The translations under genes were made by a program, and so were the position numbers. DNA of 64,000 nucleotides from Dickeya chrysanthemi NCPPB 402. Its GTDB lineage: Bacteria; Pseudomonadota; Gammaproteobacteria; Enterobacterales; Enterobacteriaceae. The notes under the pieces are model-generated. The model was not told the origin of the DNA, did not search any database, and worked only from the letters and a program-made list of their open reading frames with translations. This document shows, piece by piece, positions 20,264 through 30,986 of this stretch; within the stretch, counting starts at the first letter, position 1, and each line of letters begins with the position of its first letter. The DNA lies in NCBI RefSeq assembly GCF_000406105.1, contig NZ_CM001974.1:3464386-3528385 (forward strand), read 5' to 3'.

Positions 20264-21733
20264 ATGTTCAGTCGTCTTTTTTTGCTTTTCCGTGAACGTA
20301 ACAATACCGCACTGCTGATTTTAGGGTTTGCTTCAGGTCTCCCCCTGGCACTCACCTCCGGCACGTTACAGGCATGGATGACGGTGGAAAACATCGATCT
20401 GAAAACCATCGGGTTCTTCTCCCTAGTGGGCCAGGCTTATGTCTTCAAGTTTCTGTGGTCACCGCTGATGGATCGCTACACGCCACCGTTTATGGGGCGC
20501 CGCCGCGGTTGGTTGCTGGTGACGCAGTTGTCGCTGGTGGCGGCGATCATCTTCATTGGTACGTTGAACCCGTCTCAACATTTATGGTGGCTGGCGCTAT
20601 TGGCGGTCATCATCGCGTTCTGTTCCGCCTCGCAGGACATCGTATTTGATGCGTACAAGACCGATTTATTGCTACCAGAGGAACGCGGCAGCGGCGCGGC
20701 TATTTCCGTGCTGGGCTATCGCCTGGCCATGTTAGTCTCCGGCGGTCTGGCATTATGGATTGCCGATCGTTTTCTCGGCTGGCACGCCACCTACTGGTTG
20801 ATGGCAGCCCTATTGTTGCTGTGCACGCTGGCAACCTGGTTATCTCCGGAACCGGTCGTTAGCGAACCCGCGCCACGCTCTCTTGAACAGGCGATCTTCG
20901 CGCCGCTGAAAGATTTTTTCAGCCGCAATGATGCCTGGCTGATTTTGATGTTGATTGTGCTGTACAAACTGGGGGATGCCTTCGCCGCCAGCCTCAGCAC
21001 CACTTTTTTGATTCGAGGAGTGGGCTTCAATCCAGGCGAAGTCGGATTAGTCAACAAGACTCTCGGCCTGTTCGCCACCATCATCGGCGCATTGTATGGC
21101 GGGGTGTTGATGCAGCGCTGGACGCTGTTTCGCTCATTGATGTTATTTGGTCTGCTACAAGCCGTATCAAATGCCGGTTACTGGTTGCTGGCTATCACTG
21201 ACAAACAATTATTCACCATGGCGTCGGCGGTATTTCTGGAAAACATCTGCGGCGGCATGGGAACCGCTGCGTTCGTAGCACTACTGATGGCGCTTTGTAA
21301 TAAATCGTTTTCTGCAACCCAATTTGCCTTGCTGTCGGCCCTGTCGGCAGTAGGACGGGTATACGTTGGCCCAGTTGCCGGCTGGTTTGTAGAACTGTAC
21401 GGATGGGCATGGTTCTATCTATTCTCGATTATCATCGCTATTCCAGGGTTGGTCCTGCTGAATATTTGCCGCTCATCACTGGAGCAAGCACAATCAGACG
21501 GCGTATTTTTGCAGCGCAACGCCTATCCGCGCCTGTATAAGCTGGCATCCCGCTTGTTTTTCATCGGCTGTACGCTGTTCGTCGGTGGCCTGGTCAGTTG
21601 GGGGTTACAAGGATTAGGCTGGCTGGAGAGTTCATACATCAAAAACATACTGATGACGGCAGGCGCGACACTGGCGGCTCTTGCTATTCTGCTTGGCGGC
21701 TTGCTTGACTATCTGTCTTCACAGCACAACTAA
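20264..21733 (+). CDS. ampG: Muropeptide permease AmpG
   Basis: Inner-membrane major-facilitator importer of GlcNAc-anhydro-muropeptides for cell-wall recycling, linked to AmpC beta-lactamase induction where ampR-ampC exist. The product is 489 residues (E. coli 491). It has many transmembrane helices, the conserved ILGFASGLPLALT near the N-terminus, WSPLMDRY, and ASQDIVFDAYKTDLL. It follows yajG by 59 bp. No ampC or ampR gene lies in the window. Confidence 0.96.
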   Translation: MFSRLFLLFRERNNTALLILGFASGLPLALTSGTLQAWMTVENIDLKTIGFFSLVGQAYVFKFLWSPLMDRYTPPFMGRRRGWLLVTQLSLVAAIIFIGTLNPSQHLWWLALLAVIIAFCSASQDIVFDAYKTDLLLPEERGSGAAISVLGYRLAMLVSGGLALWIADRFLGWHATYWLMAALLLLCTLATWLSPEPVVSEPAPRSLEQAIFAPLKDFFSRNDAWLILMLIVLYKLGDAFAASLSTTFLIRGVGFNPGEVGLVNKTLGLFATIIGALYGGVLMQRWTLFRSLMLFGLLQAVSNAGYWLLAITDKQLFTMASAVFLENICGGMGTAAFVALLMALCNKSFSATQFALLSALSAVGRVYVGPVAGWFVELYGWAWFYLFSIIIAIPGLVLLNICRSSLEQAQSDGVFLQRNAYPRLYKLASRLFFIGCTLFVGGLVSWGLQGLGWLESSYIKNILMTAGATLAALAILLGGLLDYLSSQHN

Positions 21734-21867
21734 ATCCGCTGGCTATCAATCAATAGCTGCCAGCCCTAATCAGTTTGTGGTGAACGACAACGCTGCCGGG
21801 AGCTGAGTTGAACGCAGCTGGCTGCGGCCCTGAAAGGGCGAGACCAGGGAGGAGCCGAGCAATAAAA

Positions 21868-21902
21868 CCAACGCACCTGCAACTTGAAGTATGACGGTAT
21901 AT
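21868..21902. repeat. Partial copy of the intergenic palindromic repeat
   Basis: This 35-bp stretch matches the right end of the element at 8287-8413 (shared core CTTGAAGTATGACGG and upstream CCAAC-CACCTGCA). No matching left terminal repeat was found, so it is a solo or decayed end. Confidence 0.6.
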
Positions 21903-21923
21903 CGTTAAAAAACATACCGTCAT
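21891..21923. repeat. Inverted repeat after ampG
   Basis: ATGACGGTAT (21891-21900) and ATACCGTCAT (21914-21923) form a perfect 10-bp stem with a 13-nt loop. It overlaps the end of the partial repeat. It may act as a weak ampG terminator, although it is 158 bp after the stop and has no T-run. Confidence 0.5.
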
Positions 21924-22220
21924 TATCTATTAGCACTTAATTAAGTTATTTTTCTTCCCGAGCGCCTGCCTCTCAAAAACATTTATTTCATTATCCTTAA
22001 TAATTCGGTCGACCCATTAATTTTTGCAACGTTACAGAAACGAAATATTAACACCAGACTAAAATAATGTTCAGAAAGAGTTGTAATTCCTGAAAAGCGA
22101 TACATACTTTTTCATAGGCGGTTTACCCACTGTTTTTAAAAGTAATTTTGAAAATTGCATCTCATATGTGACATGTCAGGCAAAAGACGTAAACAACAGA
22201 CTGACATCTCTTTAATGATG

Positions 22221-22249
22221 TTTACAGTGCGATAACCTTCCCGTAAAAT
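22221..22249 (+). promoter_or_regulatory. cyo operon promoter
   Basis: TTTACA (22221-22226) and TAAAAT (22244-22249) are separated by 17 bp, a near-consensus sigma-70 promoter. It predicts a leader of about 43 nt before cyoA. Confidence 0.75.
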
Positions 22250-22298
22250 GCCCGCTCGCGTGAAATGACAATAGAGCCCTTGTAATTGAGGTCGCTAG

Positions 22299-23252
22299 AT
22301 GAGACTCAGGAAATACAATAAAATTTTTGGGATGTTGTCTTTAATCGCCGCCACACTGCTTCTCAGTGGTTGCGATATGGCATTGATGAACCCCAAAGGA
22401 CAAGTCGGGTTAGAGCAACGTTCGTTGATACTGACAGCACTCGGTTTGATGCTGATCGTTGTTATCCCGGTGATCATTATGACGATTGCCTTCGCCTGGA
22501 AGTTCAGAGCCTCCAACGAAAAAGCGAAGTACACGCCAAACTGGTCGCATTCAAACAAAATCGAAGCCGTTGTCTGGACGGTCCCTATCATCATTATCCT
22601 CATCCTTGGGACAATCACCTGGAAAACCACCCATTCGCTTGATCCTTACAAGCCTCTGGATTCCAATGTCAAACCCATCAATGTTGAAGTGGTGTCTCTT
22701 GACTGGAAATGGCTGTTCATCTACCCGGATCTTGGCATCGCCACGGTCAATGAACTGGCATTCCCGACCAACGTTCCGGTCAACTTCAAGATTACGTCCG
22801 ACACGGTGATGAACTCCTTCTTTATTCCGCGTCTTGGCGGCCAGATCTACGCCATGGCAGGAATGCAGACCAAATTGCACCTTATCGCCAATGAACCGGG
22901 CAAGTACGACGGTATCTCCGGCGGCTATAGCGGCAAAGGGTTCTCAGGCATGAAGTTCACCGCCATTGCGACCCCGGATCAGCAAGCATTTGACCAATGG
23001 GTTGAGAATGTACGCAAGTCATCCAAGACGCTGAGCACGATGAATGACTTTAACAAACTGGCGCAGCCTACCGAATATCACCCGGTAGAGTACTACTCTC
23101 AGGTTCAACCAGAGCTTTTCAGCCAGATCATTAACAAATTCATTGGCAATAATAACATGCACATGCAGCACGGTGCCGAAAGCGAGCCGAAGAAAGAAGA
23201 AGGCGCGCAGAATCACCAGGGCATGAACATGAGCGAGCACTCCTCTCATTAA
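22299..23252 (+). CDS. cyoA: Cytochrome bo3 ubiquinol oxidase subunit II
   Basis: Inner-membrane lipoprotein subunit of the aerobic ubiquinol oxidase; 317 residues (E. coli 315). The lipobox LLLSGC places the lipid anchor on Cys25. Two transmembrane helices are followed by a periplasmic cupredoxin domain that lacks the CuA ligands, as expected for a quinol oxidase. The C-terminal tail is Met/His-rich ([21 protein letters not shown]). It is first in cyoABCDE. Confidence 0.97.
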   Translation: MRLRKYNKIFGMLSLIAATLLLSGCDMALMNPKGQVGLEQRSLILTALGLMLIVVIPVIIMTIAFAWKFRASNEKAKYTPNWSHSNKIEAVVWTVPIIIILILGTITWKTTHSLDPYKPLDSNVKPINVEVVSLDWKWLFIYPDLGIATVNELAFPTNVPVNFKITSDTVMNSFFIPRLGGQIYAMAGMQTKLHLIANEPGKYDGISGGYSGKGFSGMKFTAIATPDQQAFDQWVENVRKSSKTLSTMNDFNKLAQPTEYHPVEYYSQVQPELFSQIINKFIGNNNMHMQHGAESEPKKEEGAQNHQGMNMSEHSSH

Positions 23253-23272
23253 AAGGAGTCGAGGGATAAACG

Positions 23273-25264
23273 ATGTTCGGAAAATTAACTCTTGATGCGA
23301 TCCCCTACCATGAGCCGATTATCATGGTCACGGTGGCGGCAATCATTGTAGGCGGATTGGCGCTGCTGGCTGCCGTTACCTATTTTGGTAAATGGAAATG
23401 GCTGTGGTCCGAATGGTTCACCTCCGTGGACCATAAGAAAATCGGCATTATGTACATCATCGTCGGTCTGGTGATGATGTTGCGTGGTTTTGCCGATGCC
23501 GTCATGATGCGTGGTCAGCAGGTGCTGGCCTCCGCCGGTGAAGCGGGTTTCCTCAACCCTCACCACTATGACCAGATCTTCACCGCCCACGGCGTAATCA
23601 TGATCTTCTTCGTGGCCACGCCGTTTATCGTCGGTTTGATGAACCTGGCGGTTCCTTTGCAGATCGGCGCTCGCGATGTTGCCTTCCCGTTCCTGAACTC
23701 ACTCAGCTTCTGGCTGTTTGTCGCCGGTGTGGTTCTGATCAACATCTCTCTTGGGATCGGTGAATTCGCCCAGACCGGTTGGGTGGCCTACCCGCCGCTG
23801 TCAGGTAAGGAATATAGCCCCGGCGTTGGGGTCGACTACTGGATCTGGAGTCTCCAGATTTCCGGCGTAGGTACCACGCTGACCGGCGTTAACTTCTTCG
23901 CCACCATAATGAAAATGCGTGCGCCCGGCATGACTCTGATGAAAATGCCGGTGTTCACCTGGACGGCGTTGTGCACCAACATCCTGATTATTGCAGCGTT
24001 TCCAATTCTGACGGTCACCATCGCGCTGTTGACGCTGGACCGCTATCTCGGCACCCATTTCTTCACCAATGATATGGGTGGCAACATGATGATGTACATC
24101 AACCTGATTTGGGCCTGGGGCCATCCGGAAGTGTACATTCTTGTGCTGCCTGTCTTCGGTATTTATTCCGAAGTCGTAGCGACCTTCTGTAAAAAACGCC
24201 TGTTTGGTTATACCTCGCTGGTATGGGCAACCATCGCCATTACCGTGTTGTCGTTCATCGTTTGGCTGCACCACTTCTTTACTATGGGGTCAGGGGCCAA
24301 CGTCAACGCCTTCTTCGGTATAGCCACGATGATTATTTCAATCCCGACCGGGGTGAAAATCTTCAACTGGTTGTTCACCATGTATCAAGGGCGCATTCAG
24401 CCGCACTCCGCCATGCTATGGACCACCGGCTTCATCATCACCTTCTCTATCGGTGGTATGACCGGGGTACTGCTGGCCGTGCCGGGCGCCAACTTTGTGC
24501 TGCATAACAGTCTGTTCCTGATTGCCCATTTCCATAACGTGATTATCGGCGGCGTCGTATTCGGTTGCTTCGCCGGGATTACCTACTGGTTCCCGAAAGC
24601 ATTTGGCTTCACGCTGAATGAAACCTGGGGTAAACGCGCTTTCTGGTTCTGGATCATCGGCTTCTTTGTGGCCTTCATGCCGCTGTACGTACTGGGCTTC
24701 ATGGGGATGACCCGTCGTCTGAGTCAGCAGATCAACCCGGAATTCCACCCACTGCTGGTGGTGGCCTCTATCGGCGCCGGTCTGATCGCCTTGGGCGTCC
24801 TGTGTCAGCTCATCCAGTTTGCCGTCAGTATCCGTGACCGCGACCAAAATCGCGATCTGACGGGTGACCCATGGGGTGGCCGTACGCTGGAATGGGCAAC
24901 ATCATCACCGCCGCCGTTCTACAACTTTGCTATCGTACCGCATGTTCAGGAGCGCGATGCCTTCTGGGAAAGCAAGGAAAAAGGCGAAGCCTATCGCAAA
25001 CCGGCGCAGTATGAAGAAATTCATATGCCGAAGAATACCGGTGCAGGCGTAATCATCTCCGCATTCAGCTTGGTGTTTGGTTTCGCGATGATCTGGTACA
25101 TCTGGTGGCTGGCGATTATCGGTTTTGTGGGCATGGTTGCGACCTGGATCGTCCACAGCTTTAATCAGGACGTGGATTACTACGTACCGGTTAAAGAGGT
25201 CGAACAAATCGAAAATCAAAACTTCGATAAACTCAGCAAGGCAGGCGTGAAAAATGGCCACTGA
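23273..25264 (+). CDS. cyoB: Cytochrome bo3 ubiquinol oxidase subunit I
   Basis: Catalytic subunit of 663 residues, the same length as in E. coli, that reduces O2 to water and pumps protons. Heme b and o3/CuB ligands are in register: His106, His284 with the crosslinked Tyr288 in HPEVYIL, His333-His334 in LHHFF, and the FHNVIIGG pair near 419-421. It has about 15 transmembrane helices. It follows cyoA by 20 bp and overlaps cyoC by 11 bp. Confidence 0.98.
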   Translation: MFGKLTLDAIPYHEPIIMVTVAAIIVGGLALLAAVTYFGKWKWLWSEWFTSVDHKKIGIMYIIVGLVMMLRGFADAVMMRGQQVLASAGEAGFLNPHHYDQIFTAHGVIMIFFVATPFIVGLMNLAVPLQIGARDVAFPFLNSLSFWLFVAGVVLINISLGIGEFAQTGWVAYPPLSGKEYSPGVGVDYWIWSLQISGVGTTLTGVNFFATIMKMRAPGMTLMKMPVFTWTALCTNILIIAAFPILTVTIALLTLDRYLGTHFFTNDMGGNMMMYINLIWAWGHPEVYILVLPVFGIYSEVVATFCKKRLFGYTSLVWATIAITVLSFIVWLHHFFTMGSGANVNAFFGIATMIISIPTGVKIFNWLFTMYQGRIQPHSAMLWTTGFIITFSIGGMTGVLLAVPGANFVLHNSLFLIAHFHNVIIGGVVFGCFAGITYWFPKAFGFTLNETWGKRAFWFWIIGFFVAFMPLYVLGFMGMTRRLSQQINPEFHPLLVVASIGAGLIALGVLCQLIQFAVSIRDRDQNRDLTGDPWGGRTLEWATSSPPPFYNFAIVPHVQERDAFWESKEKGEAYRKPAQYEEIHMPKNTGAGVIISAFSLVFGFAMIWYIWWLAIIGFVGMVATWIVHSFNQDVDYYVPVKEVEQIENQNFDKLSKAGVKNGH

Positions 25265-25868
25265 TACATTAACTCATCACAATGCAGCCCATGCCGAGCA
25301 TGGGCACCACGACACCGGCGCCACCAAGGTCTTCGGTTTCTGGATCTATCTGATGAGCGACTGCATCCTGTTCGGGATGTTGTTCGCCACCTACGCCGTA
25401 CTGGTTAACGGCACAGCTGGCGGCCCGACCGGCAAAGAACTTTTCGATCTGAAGTTCGTGTTGGTAGAAACCTTCGCCCTGCTGTTTAGTAGTATTACTT
25501 ACGGCATGGCGATGATTGCCATGAACAAAGGCAACAAAAGCCAGGTTAACGCCTGGCTGGGCCTGACCTTCCTGTTTGGGTTGGTGTTCATCGGCATGGA
25601 AATCTACGAATTCCATCACCTGATTGCGGAAGGCGCCGGCCCTGATCGCAGTGCGTTCTTGTCCGCATTCTTTGCTCTGGTCGGCACTCACGGTATCCAC
25701 GTGACTTCCGGTCTGATCTGGATTGCCGTCATGATGATTCAGGTGTCGAAGTTCGGCCTGACCAGCACCAACAAAACCCGTCTGATGTGCCTGAGTCTGT
25801 TCTGGCACTTCCTTGATGTGGTATGGATTTGTGTCTTCACTGTTGTTTATCTGATGGGGGCGATGTAA
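25254..25868 (+). CDS. cyoC: Cytochrome bo3 ubiquinol oxidase subunit III
   Basis: Inner-membrane subunit of 204 residues (family length) with five transmembrane helices and the conserved EFHHL and [11 protein letters not shown] segments of heme-copper oxidase subunit III. It stabilises the oxidase and has no redox centre. It overlaps both cyoB and cyoD, which indicates translational coupling. Confidence 0.97.
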   Translation: MATDTLTHHNAAHAEHGHHDTGATKVFGFWIYLMSDCILFGMLFATYAVLVNGTAGGPTGKELFDLKFVLVETFALLFSSITYGMAMIAMNKGNKSQVNAWLGLTFLFGLVFIGMEIYEFHHLIAEGAGPDRSAFLSAFFALVGTHGIHVTSGLIWIAVMMIQVSKFGLTSTNKTRLMCLSLFWHFLDVVWICVFTVVYLMGAM

Positions 25869-26200
25869 TGAGTCATTCCACACACGATCATGCAGGTGCC
25901 AGCCACGGTAGCGTGAAGTCCTATCTGGTCGGTTTCGTCCTGTCCATTATCCTGACCGTTATTCCGTTCGGTCTGGTAATGAACGGTTCGGCTTCCCATA
26001 ACGTCATTCTGCTGGCTGTGTTGGGCTGTGCGGTTATCCAGATCCTGGTTCATCTGGTGTACTTCCTGCACCTCAACACGTCATCAGAAGAGCGCTGGAA
26101 CGTGGTGGCTATTGTGTTTACCGCCCTGATTATCGCAATTGTGGTGGTGGGATCCCTGTGGATCATGATGAACGCGCACCACAATATGATGATTCAGTAA
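25868..26200 (+). CDS. cyoD: Cytochrome bo3 ubiquinol oxidase subunit IV
   Basis: Membrane subunit of 110 residues with three transmembrane helices that assists assembly of the CuB centre. The start ATG at 25868 overlaps the cyoC stop by one base (TAATG). A longer open frame from 25823 is rejected because the [10 protein letters not shown] start matches the family. A His-rich N-terminus precedes the first helix. Confidence 0.96.
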   Translation: MSHSTHDHAGASHGSVKSYLVGFVLSIILTVIPFGLVMNGSASHNVILLAVLGCAVIQILVHLVYFLHLNTSSEERWNVVAIVFTALIIAIVVVGSLWIMMNAHHNMMIQ

Positions 26201-26213
26201 CCGAGCCTTTTAC

Positions 26214-27107
26214 ATGATGATTAAGCAATACCTGCAGGTCACCAAACCCGGCATCATTTTTGGCAACCTGATTTCCGTTATCGGTGGATTCTTGTTGGCG
26301 GCCAAAGGCACCATCAATTATCCGCTATTTGTCGCGACCCTGATCGGGGTATCGTTGGTTGTTGCATCGGGTTGCGTCTTTAACAACGTTATCGATCGCG
26401 ACATCGACAAAAAAATGGAGAGGACCAAGAATCGGGTTCTGGTCAAGGGGCTGATTCCGCTGAAAAATACGCTGATTTACGCTTCGCTGTTGGGTATTGC
26501 TGGCTTTGCATTACTGTATCTTGCGGCAAACCCGCTGGCCATGTGGCTGGCGGTGATGGGGTTTGTGGTCTATGTCGGCGTGTATAGCCTGTACATGAAA
26601 CGCCATTCGGTCTATGGCACGTTGATTGGCAGCCTGTCCGGCGCCGCGCCGCCGGTCATCGGTTACTGCGCCGTCAGTAATCAGTTTGATGCCGGCGCGC
26701 TGATCCTGCTGTTGATTTTCAGCCTGTGGCAAATGCCGCATTCGTATGCCATCGCGATTTTCCGCTTTAAGGATTATCAGGCAGCGAATATTCCGGTATT
26801 GCCGGTCGTTAAAGGTATTTCGGTGGCGAAGCACCATATTACGCTATATATTCTGGCGTTTATGATCGCAACCCTGATGCTGTCGCTGGGCGGTTACGCC
26901 GGGTATAAATATCTGGTGGTTGCGGCGGCAGTCAGCGTTTGGTGGCTGGGTATGGCGCTATCTGGCTACAAGCGCCCGAATGACGACCGCGCATGGGCAA
27001 AAAAACTGTTCTTGTTTTCCATCGTCGCCATCACCTCATTGAGTGTAATGATGTCGGTCGATTCGATGGCGCCCATGCAGGAAACCTTGCTGACTTACCT
27101 GCACTGA
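26214..27107 (+). CDS. cyoE: Protoheme IX farnesyltransferase (heme O synthase)
   Basis: Polytopic inner-membrane prenyltransferase of 297 residues that farnesylates heme b to heme o for cyoB. The prenyl-diphosphate-binding motif [18 protein letters not shown] is present and the second conserved loop contains [18 protein letters not shown]. It is last in the cyo operon, 13 bp after cyoD and followed by a strong terminator. The farnesyl diphosphate donor is made by IspA, also encoded in this window. Confidence 0.97.
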   Translation: MMIKQYLQVTKPGIIFGNLISVIGGFLLAAKGTINYPLFVATLIGVSLVVASGCVFNNVIDRDIDKKMERTKNRVLVKGLIPLKNTLIYASLLGIAGFALLYLAANPLAMWLAVMGFVVYVGVYSLYMKRHSVYGTLIGSLSGAAPPVIGYCAVSNQFDAGALILLLIFSLWQMPHSYAIAIFRFKDYQAANIPVLPVVKGISVAKHHITLYILAFMIATLMLSLGGYAGYKYLVVAAAVSVWWLGMALSGYKRPNDDRAWAKKLFLFSIVAITSLSVMMSVDSMAPMQETLLTYLH

Positions 27108-27129
27108 TATCATCTGTGTACACATCCAG

Positions 27130-27157
27130 ACAGACGGGCCTGCCCGTCTGTTTTTTT
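27130..27157 (+). terminator. Rho-independent terminator of cyoABCDE
   Basis: A GC-rich stem of up to 10 bp (27130-27139 with 27142-27151) followed by seven T residues, 22 bp after the cyoE stop. Confidence 0.9.
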
Positions 27158-27199
27158 ATCCCCTCCCCTATTTTGCCAAATACAGAAACAAAGCCGTCG

Positions 27200-27228
27200 T
27201 TTACGCTTTTTCACCTGAACACTAAAAT
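27200..27228 (+). promoter_or_regulatory. Candidate yajR promoter
   Basis: TTTACG (27200-27205) and TAAAAT (27223-27228) with a 17-bp spacer, 28 bp before the start codon and after the cyo terminator. Confidence 0.65.
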
Positions 27229-27255
27229 AGCGCCGACTAAATATCAGAGGTAGCA

Positions 27256-28629
27256 ATGAACGATAATCACATGACCCCTGTTGAACAGCGGGCGACATGG
27301 GGACTGGGACTGGTTTTTTCACTTCGCATGCTGGGCATGTTTATGGTGCTCCCGGTATTAACCACCTACGGTATGGCCCTGCAGGGCGCCAGCGAATCAC
27401 TGATAGGGATTGCCATCGGCATTTATGGCCTGATGCAGGCTGTCTTCCAAATCCCGTTTGGGTTGATGTCTGACCGCATTGGTCGTAAACCGCTGATTGT
27501 TGGCGGGTTGCTGATATTCGTGCTGGGTAGCGTCCTCGCCGCACTCAGTGACTCCATCTGGGGAATTATTCTGGGCCGGGCGTTGCAAGGGTCCGGTGCT
27601 ATTTCTGCGGCAGTCATGGCGCTGCTGTCCGATTTAACGCGTGAGCAAAACCGAACCAAAGCGATGGCGTTCATCGGCGTCAGCTTCGGCATTACGTTTG
27701 CTATTGCCATGGTGGTCGGCCCGATAGTCACCCATGCGCTAGGTCTGAATGCGCTGTTTTGGGGAATTGCGTTGCTGGCGCTAATGGCTATCGTCATCAC
27801 TCTGACCGTCATTCCATCAGCCCCTTCCCATGTGCTCAATCGAGAATCGGCGATTGTTCGCGGCGGCGTCGGCAAGGTGTTGGCTAACCCCCGACTGCTC
27901 AAACTCAACTTCGGCATCATGTGTCTGCACATTCTGTTGATGTCGAGCTTTGTCGCATTACCGCGAGTGATGGAACAGGCAGGCCTGCCACCGCAGCAAC
28001 ATTGGAAAGTTTATCTGATCACCATGTTGATATCATTCGCCGCTGTCGTGCCGTTTGTCATTTATGCCGAGGTCAAACGCCGGATGAGACAGGTATTTAT
28101 CGTCTGCGTAATGATACTAATTGCCGCGGAGCTGGTTTTGCTGCAGGCAGGCGCTCATGCATTGTGGCAGTTATTTATCGGCATTCAGTTATTCTTTCTG
28201 GGATTCAATATCATGGAGGCGCTGCTACCCTCCCTGATCAGCAAAGAAGCGCCTGCCGGCTACAAAGGCACCGCGATGGGGGTTTACTCCACCACGCAAT
28301 TTATCGGGGTGGCGATTGGCGGCAGCCTCGGCGGCGCGCTGTATGACCTGCATGGCGCCTCACTGGTCTTCAGCACGGGTGCGCTGTTGGGATTGGTCTG
28401 GTTACTGGTCAGCTTTACTATGCAAGAACCGCCGTATTTGAGCAGCCTGCGCATTACCCTGCCGAATGAAGCGCTACGAGATAGCCGGTTATCCGATAAA
28501 CTGCAACATCACCCAGGTGTGGCGGATGTGGTCATCGTTCCGGATGAATTCAGCGCTTACGTCAAAATTGATCGCAGTAAAACCAATCGACAGCAACTGG
28601 AACAATTGGTCAGTCGGGTCGCCGGTTAG
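27256..28629 (+). CDS. yajR: Major-facilitator transporter YajR
   Basis: Inner-membrane MFS transporter of 457 residues with twelve predicted helices, motif A LMSDRIGRKP after helix 2 and a proline/glycine-rich motif in helix 5. The C-terminal ~65 residues form a cytoplasmic ferredoxin-like YAM domain (GVADVVIVPDEFSAYVKID), the hallmark of YajR. The substrate is unknown. It is a single gene converging on yajQ. The AGAGG ribosome-binding site supports the start. Confidence 0.93.
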   Translation: MNDNHMTPVEQRATWGLGLVFSLRMLGMFMVLPVLTTYGMALQGASESLIGIAIGIYGLMQAVFQIPFGLMSDRIGRKPLIVGGLLIFVLGSVLAALSDSIWGIILGRALQGSGAISAAVMALLSDLTREQNRTKAMAFIGVSFGITFAIAMVVGPIVTHALGLNALFWGIALLALMAIVITLTVIPSAPSHVLNRESAIVRGGVGKVLANPRLLKLNFGIMCLHILLMSSFVALPRVMEQAGLPPQQHWKVYLITMLISFAAVVPFVIYAEVKRRMRQVFIVCVMILIAAELVLLQAGAHALWQLFIGIQLFFLGFNIMEALLPSLISKEAPAGYKGTAMGVYSTTQFIGVAIGGSLGGALYDLHGASLVFSTGALLGLVWLLVSFTMQEPPYLSSLRITLPNEALRDSRLSDKLQHHPGVADVVIVPDEFSAYVKIDRSKTNRQQLEQLVSRVAG

Positions 28630-28723
28630 TTAACCGCAACAGAGCAAAATGGCTGCTATCAGCATCGCTAATCAGGCCACGCTACGCTGTCCGTCGTCTG
28701 AAAAATCTGTCGTCAGAAAAGTA

Positions 28724-28747
28724 TGAGGCACCTTTCGGTGCCTCATG
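28724..28747 (-). terminator. Terminator between yajR and yajQ
   Basis: A perfect 10-bp stem with a 4-nt loop (28724-28733, 28738-28747). On the - strand it is followed by ACTTTT, fitting yajQ; it may also stop yajR transcripts. Confidence 0.75.
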
Positions 28748-28783
28748 GCGTTAGGACTTGTCATTACCGGCTAAACCGTTGGC

Positions 28784-29275
28784 TTAATCGCGGAAGTTAT
28801 TGAACTGAAAGGGTTGCCCCAGGTCAGCACCGCGCACCAGCGAAATCACGCCTTGCAGGTCATCGCGGGATTTCCCGGTAACGCGTACCTGTTCCCCCTG
28901 GACCTGGGCCTGAACCTTGAGCTTGCTGTCTTTAATCAGTTTAACGATTTTCTTCGCCAGCGTAGTTTCAATACCTTGTTTCAGCTTCGCTTCCACACTA
29001 TAGGTTTTACCGCTGTGCTCCATTTCTTCAGGGATTTCCAGCGAGCCGCCTTCAATGCCGCGTTTCGCCAGTTTTTCCCTAATAATTTCAATTAATTGCT
29101 TAACCTGAAAATCTGATTCGCTGGTCGCCTTGATGGTTTGTGCTTTTTCATTCAGCTCAAAGCTGGCAGGCACATTACGAAAATCCCAACGGGTATCCAG
29201 TTCACGGGTCGCGTTTTCCACCGCATTGCGGACTTCCTGCATGTCGATTTCCGAAACGATATCGAAAGATGGCAT
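28784..29275 (-). CDS. yajQ: Nucleotide-binding protein YajQ
   Basis: Cytoplasmic protein of 163 residues (family length) with two ferredoxin-like domains. Homologues bind RNA/nucleotides, and in Xanthomonas cyclic di-GMP; the role in enterobacteria is unclear. The start [18 protein letters not shown] at 29275 matches the family, and an upstream 15-codon extension is rejected. The C-terminal [12 protein letters not shown] is conserved. Divergent from panE. Confidence 0.95.
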   Translation of the reverse strand: MPSFDIVSEIDMQEVRNAVENATRELDTRWDFRNVPASFELNEKAQTIKATSESDFQVKQLIEIIREKLAKRGIEGGSLEIPEEMEHSGKTYSVEAKLKQGIETTLAKKIVKLIKDSKLKVQAQVQGEQVRVTGKSRDDLQGVISLVRGADLGQPFQFNNFRD

Positions 29276-29442
29276 AATTTTTTCTCCTGACAATAGCTGC
29301 CGAGCATGATAACCGCTCACGTCAAATAAGCAAATTCACCCGACTTCGGCGCACCCATCCCATAAGCAACGGGCAGACGGCAGCGGAATACTTTATGATA
29401 AGCCGGACAAACATAAGCTGGCCCCGACAAAGGAAATCGTGG

Positions 29443-30363
29443 ATGAAAATTACCGTTCTTGGCTGTGGCGCCATCGGTCAACTCTGGCTTAATGCGTTGC
29501 ATCGGCAAGAGCATGATGTGCAAGGGTGGTTACGTATCCCGCAAGTTTCTTGCCAGATTAACGTTACGATGCTCTCCGGCGAGCGTTGTAACCTTAATCT
29601 GCCGGCCAACAACACGGAACATCTGGCGCAAAGTGAGTTGCTGCTGGTCACACTGAAAGCCTGGCAGGTATCCGATGCGATTTCCGCTTTACTACCCCGA
29701 TTACGTCCTGACTGCACCATTCTCTTGTTACACAACGGCATGGGGACTTGGGAGGAGCTGCCGGCAATTAGCCAGCCATTGTTATTGGGCGTCACCACGC
29801 ACGCGGCACGTCGGGATGTCTCATCGGTGGTACACGTAGCGGCGGGGGTCACCCACATCGGTACGCTCGACCGATCGATATACCGGGAAGAAGATCAAAG
29901 CCAACTCGCCGAAACACTGCACCAGGCGCTGCCAGACGTCGCCTGGCATAATCACATCGCCGCCACCTGTTGGTTGAAACTGGCCGCCAATTGCGTGATC
30001 AACCCGCTAACCGTGCTGCACCAGTGCACCAATGGCGAATTGCAGGCTTATCCTGAAAAAATAGCGGCGCTCAGTCAGGAAGTGGCGCTGGTTATGGAGC
30101 GAGAAGGTTTCCACACATCGACGGAAAGTTTGCTGCTCTATGTAAATCAAATCATCCAGAACACGGCGGCGAATACGTCGTCAATGCGTCAGGACGTGCT
30201 GGCGCAACGTCATACGGAAATCGACTATATCACCGGTTACCTGTTGCGCCGCGCCCGCGCTCATGGCCTATCTCTGCCGGAAAACAGCCGCCTGTTCGAC
30301 TATATCAAACGAAAGGAGAATGAATATGACCGCCTCGGTTCTGGTCTGTCTGGCGCCTGGTAG
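29443..30363 (+). CDS. panE: 2-dehydropantoate 2-reductase
   Basis: NADPH-dependent reduction of ketopantoate to pantoate in the pathway to pantothenate and CoA; 306 residues (E. coli 303). The N-terminal Rossmann motif is GCGAIG. The catalytic lysine lies in [17 protein letters not shown]. The start at 29443 follows a GGAAA ribosome-binding site and gives [13 protein letters not shown]. The stop overlaps yajL by 38 bp, so the two are co-translated. Confidence 0.96.
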   Translation: MKITVLGCGAIGQLWLNALHRQEHDVQGWLRIPQVSCQINVTMLSGERCNLNLPANNTEHLAQSELLLVTLKAWQVSDAISALLPRLRPDCTILLLHNGMGTWEELPAISQPLLLGVTTHAARRDVSSVVHVAAGVTHIGTLDRSIYREEDQSQLAETLHQALPDVAWHNHIAATCWLKLAANCVINPLTVLHQCTNGELQAYPEKIAALSQEVALVMEREGFHTSTESLLLYVNQIIQNTAANTSSMRQDVLAQRHTEIDYITGYLLRRARAHGLSLPENSRLFDYIKRKENEYDRLGSGLSGAW

Positions 30364-30922
30364 CGAAGAAATCGAAGCCGTGACAACGATCGACCTGCTG
30401 GTCAGAGCGGGGATCCGCGTGACCACGGCCAGCGTTGCAAGCGATGGCGACACCGAGATCACCTGCTCTCGCGGCGTGAAACTGATTGCCGATGCCCCGC
30501 TGGTCGCCGTCGCCGACCATGACTTTGATGCCGTCGTGTTGCCCGGCGGCCTGCAAGGCGCAGAGTGTTTCCGTGACAGCCCATTGCTGATTGAACGCCT
30601 GCGGCAAACCCATCAGGAGGGTAAAATCGTCGCGGCGATTTGCGCCTCGCCGGCAGTGGTGCTGGAGCATCATCAGTTGTTCCCCGTCGGCAACATGACC
30701 GGCTACCCCACCCTAAAAGAACGGATTTCACCGGAAAAGTGGCTGGAAAAACGGGTGGTATTCGATCCACGCGTTAACCTGCTGACCAGCCAGGGACCGG
30801 GGACCAGTATCGACTTCGCGCTGAAGTTGATCGACCTGCTGCTGGGCAAGAGCAAAGCAGCGGAAATCGCCGCACAACTGGTCCTGCCGCCGGGGATTTA
30901 CAACTATCAGGACCCGGCCTGA
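30326..30922 (+). CDS. yajL: DJ-1/PfpI-family protein YajL
   Basis: Cytoplasmic stress-protective protein of 198 residues, the closest bacterial relative of human DJ-1. The redox-active nucleophile Cys106 is in AAICASP, with Glu15 and the GGLQGAECF loop nearby. A chaperone and protein deglycase role is reported for the family; deglycase activity is debated. The second of two Met codons (30326) is favoured because AGGAG is 7 nt away, while the first at 30320 is too close. Confidence 0.95.
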   Translation: MTASVLVCLAPGSEEIEAVTTIDLLVRAGIRVTTASVASDGDTEITCSRGVKLIADAPLVAVADHDFDAVVLPGGLQGAECFRDSPLLIERLRQTHQEGKIVAAICASPAVVLEHHQLFPVGNMTGYPTLKERISPEKWLEKRVVFDPRVNLLTSQGPGTSIDFALKLIDLLLGKSKAAEIAAQLVLPPGIYNYQDPA

Positions 30923-30933
30923 TGCACAAAGAC

Positions 30934-30960
30934 AAAAAGCGCCGGATTACGGCGCTTTTT
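30934..30960. terminator. Bidirectional terminator yajL/thiI
   Basis: A 7-bp GC core (30938-30944 with 30950-30956) flanked by an A-run and a T-run, between convergent genes. Confidence 0.88.
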
Positions 30961-30986
30961 GCTAGTAGCGAATTCAGGAAATCGCC

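Larger units (their letters stand above)
21734..22220. other. Intergenic region ampG-cyoA, upstream part
   Basis: This long noncoding stretch follows ampG. It holds a partial intergenic repeat, an inverted repeat and then AT-rich DNA leading to the cyo promoter. The palindrome CTTAATTAAG followed by TTATTTT (about 21936-21952) loosely resembles an ArcA site. No gene was seen. Confidence 0.5.
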
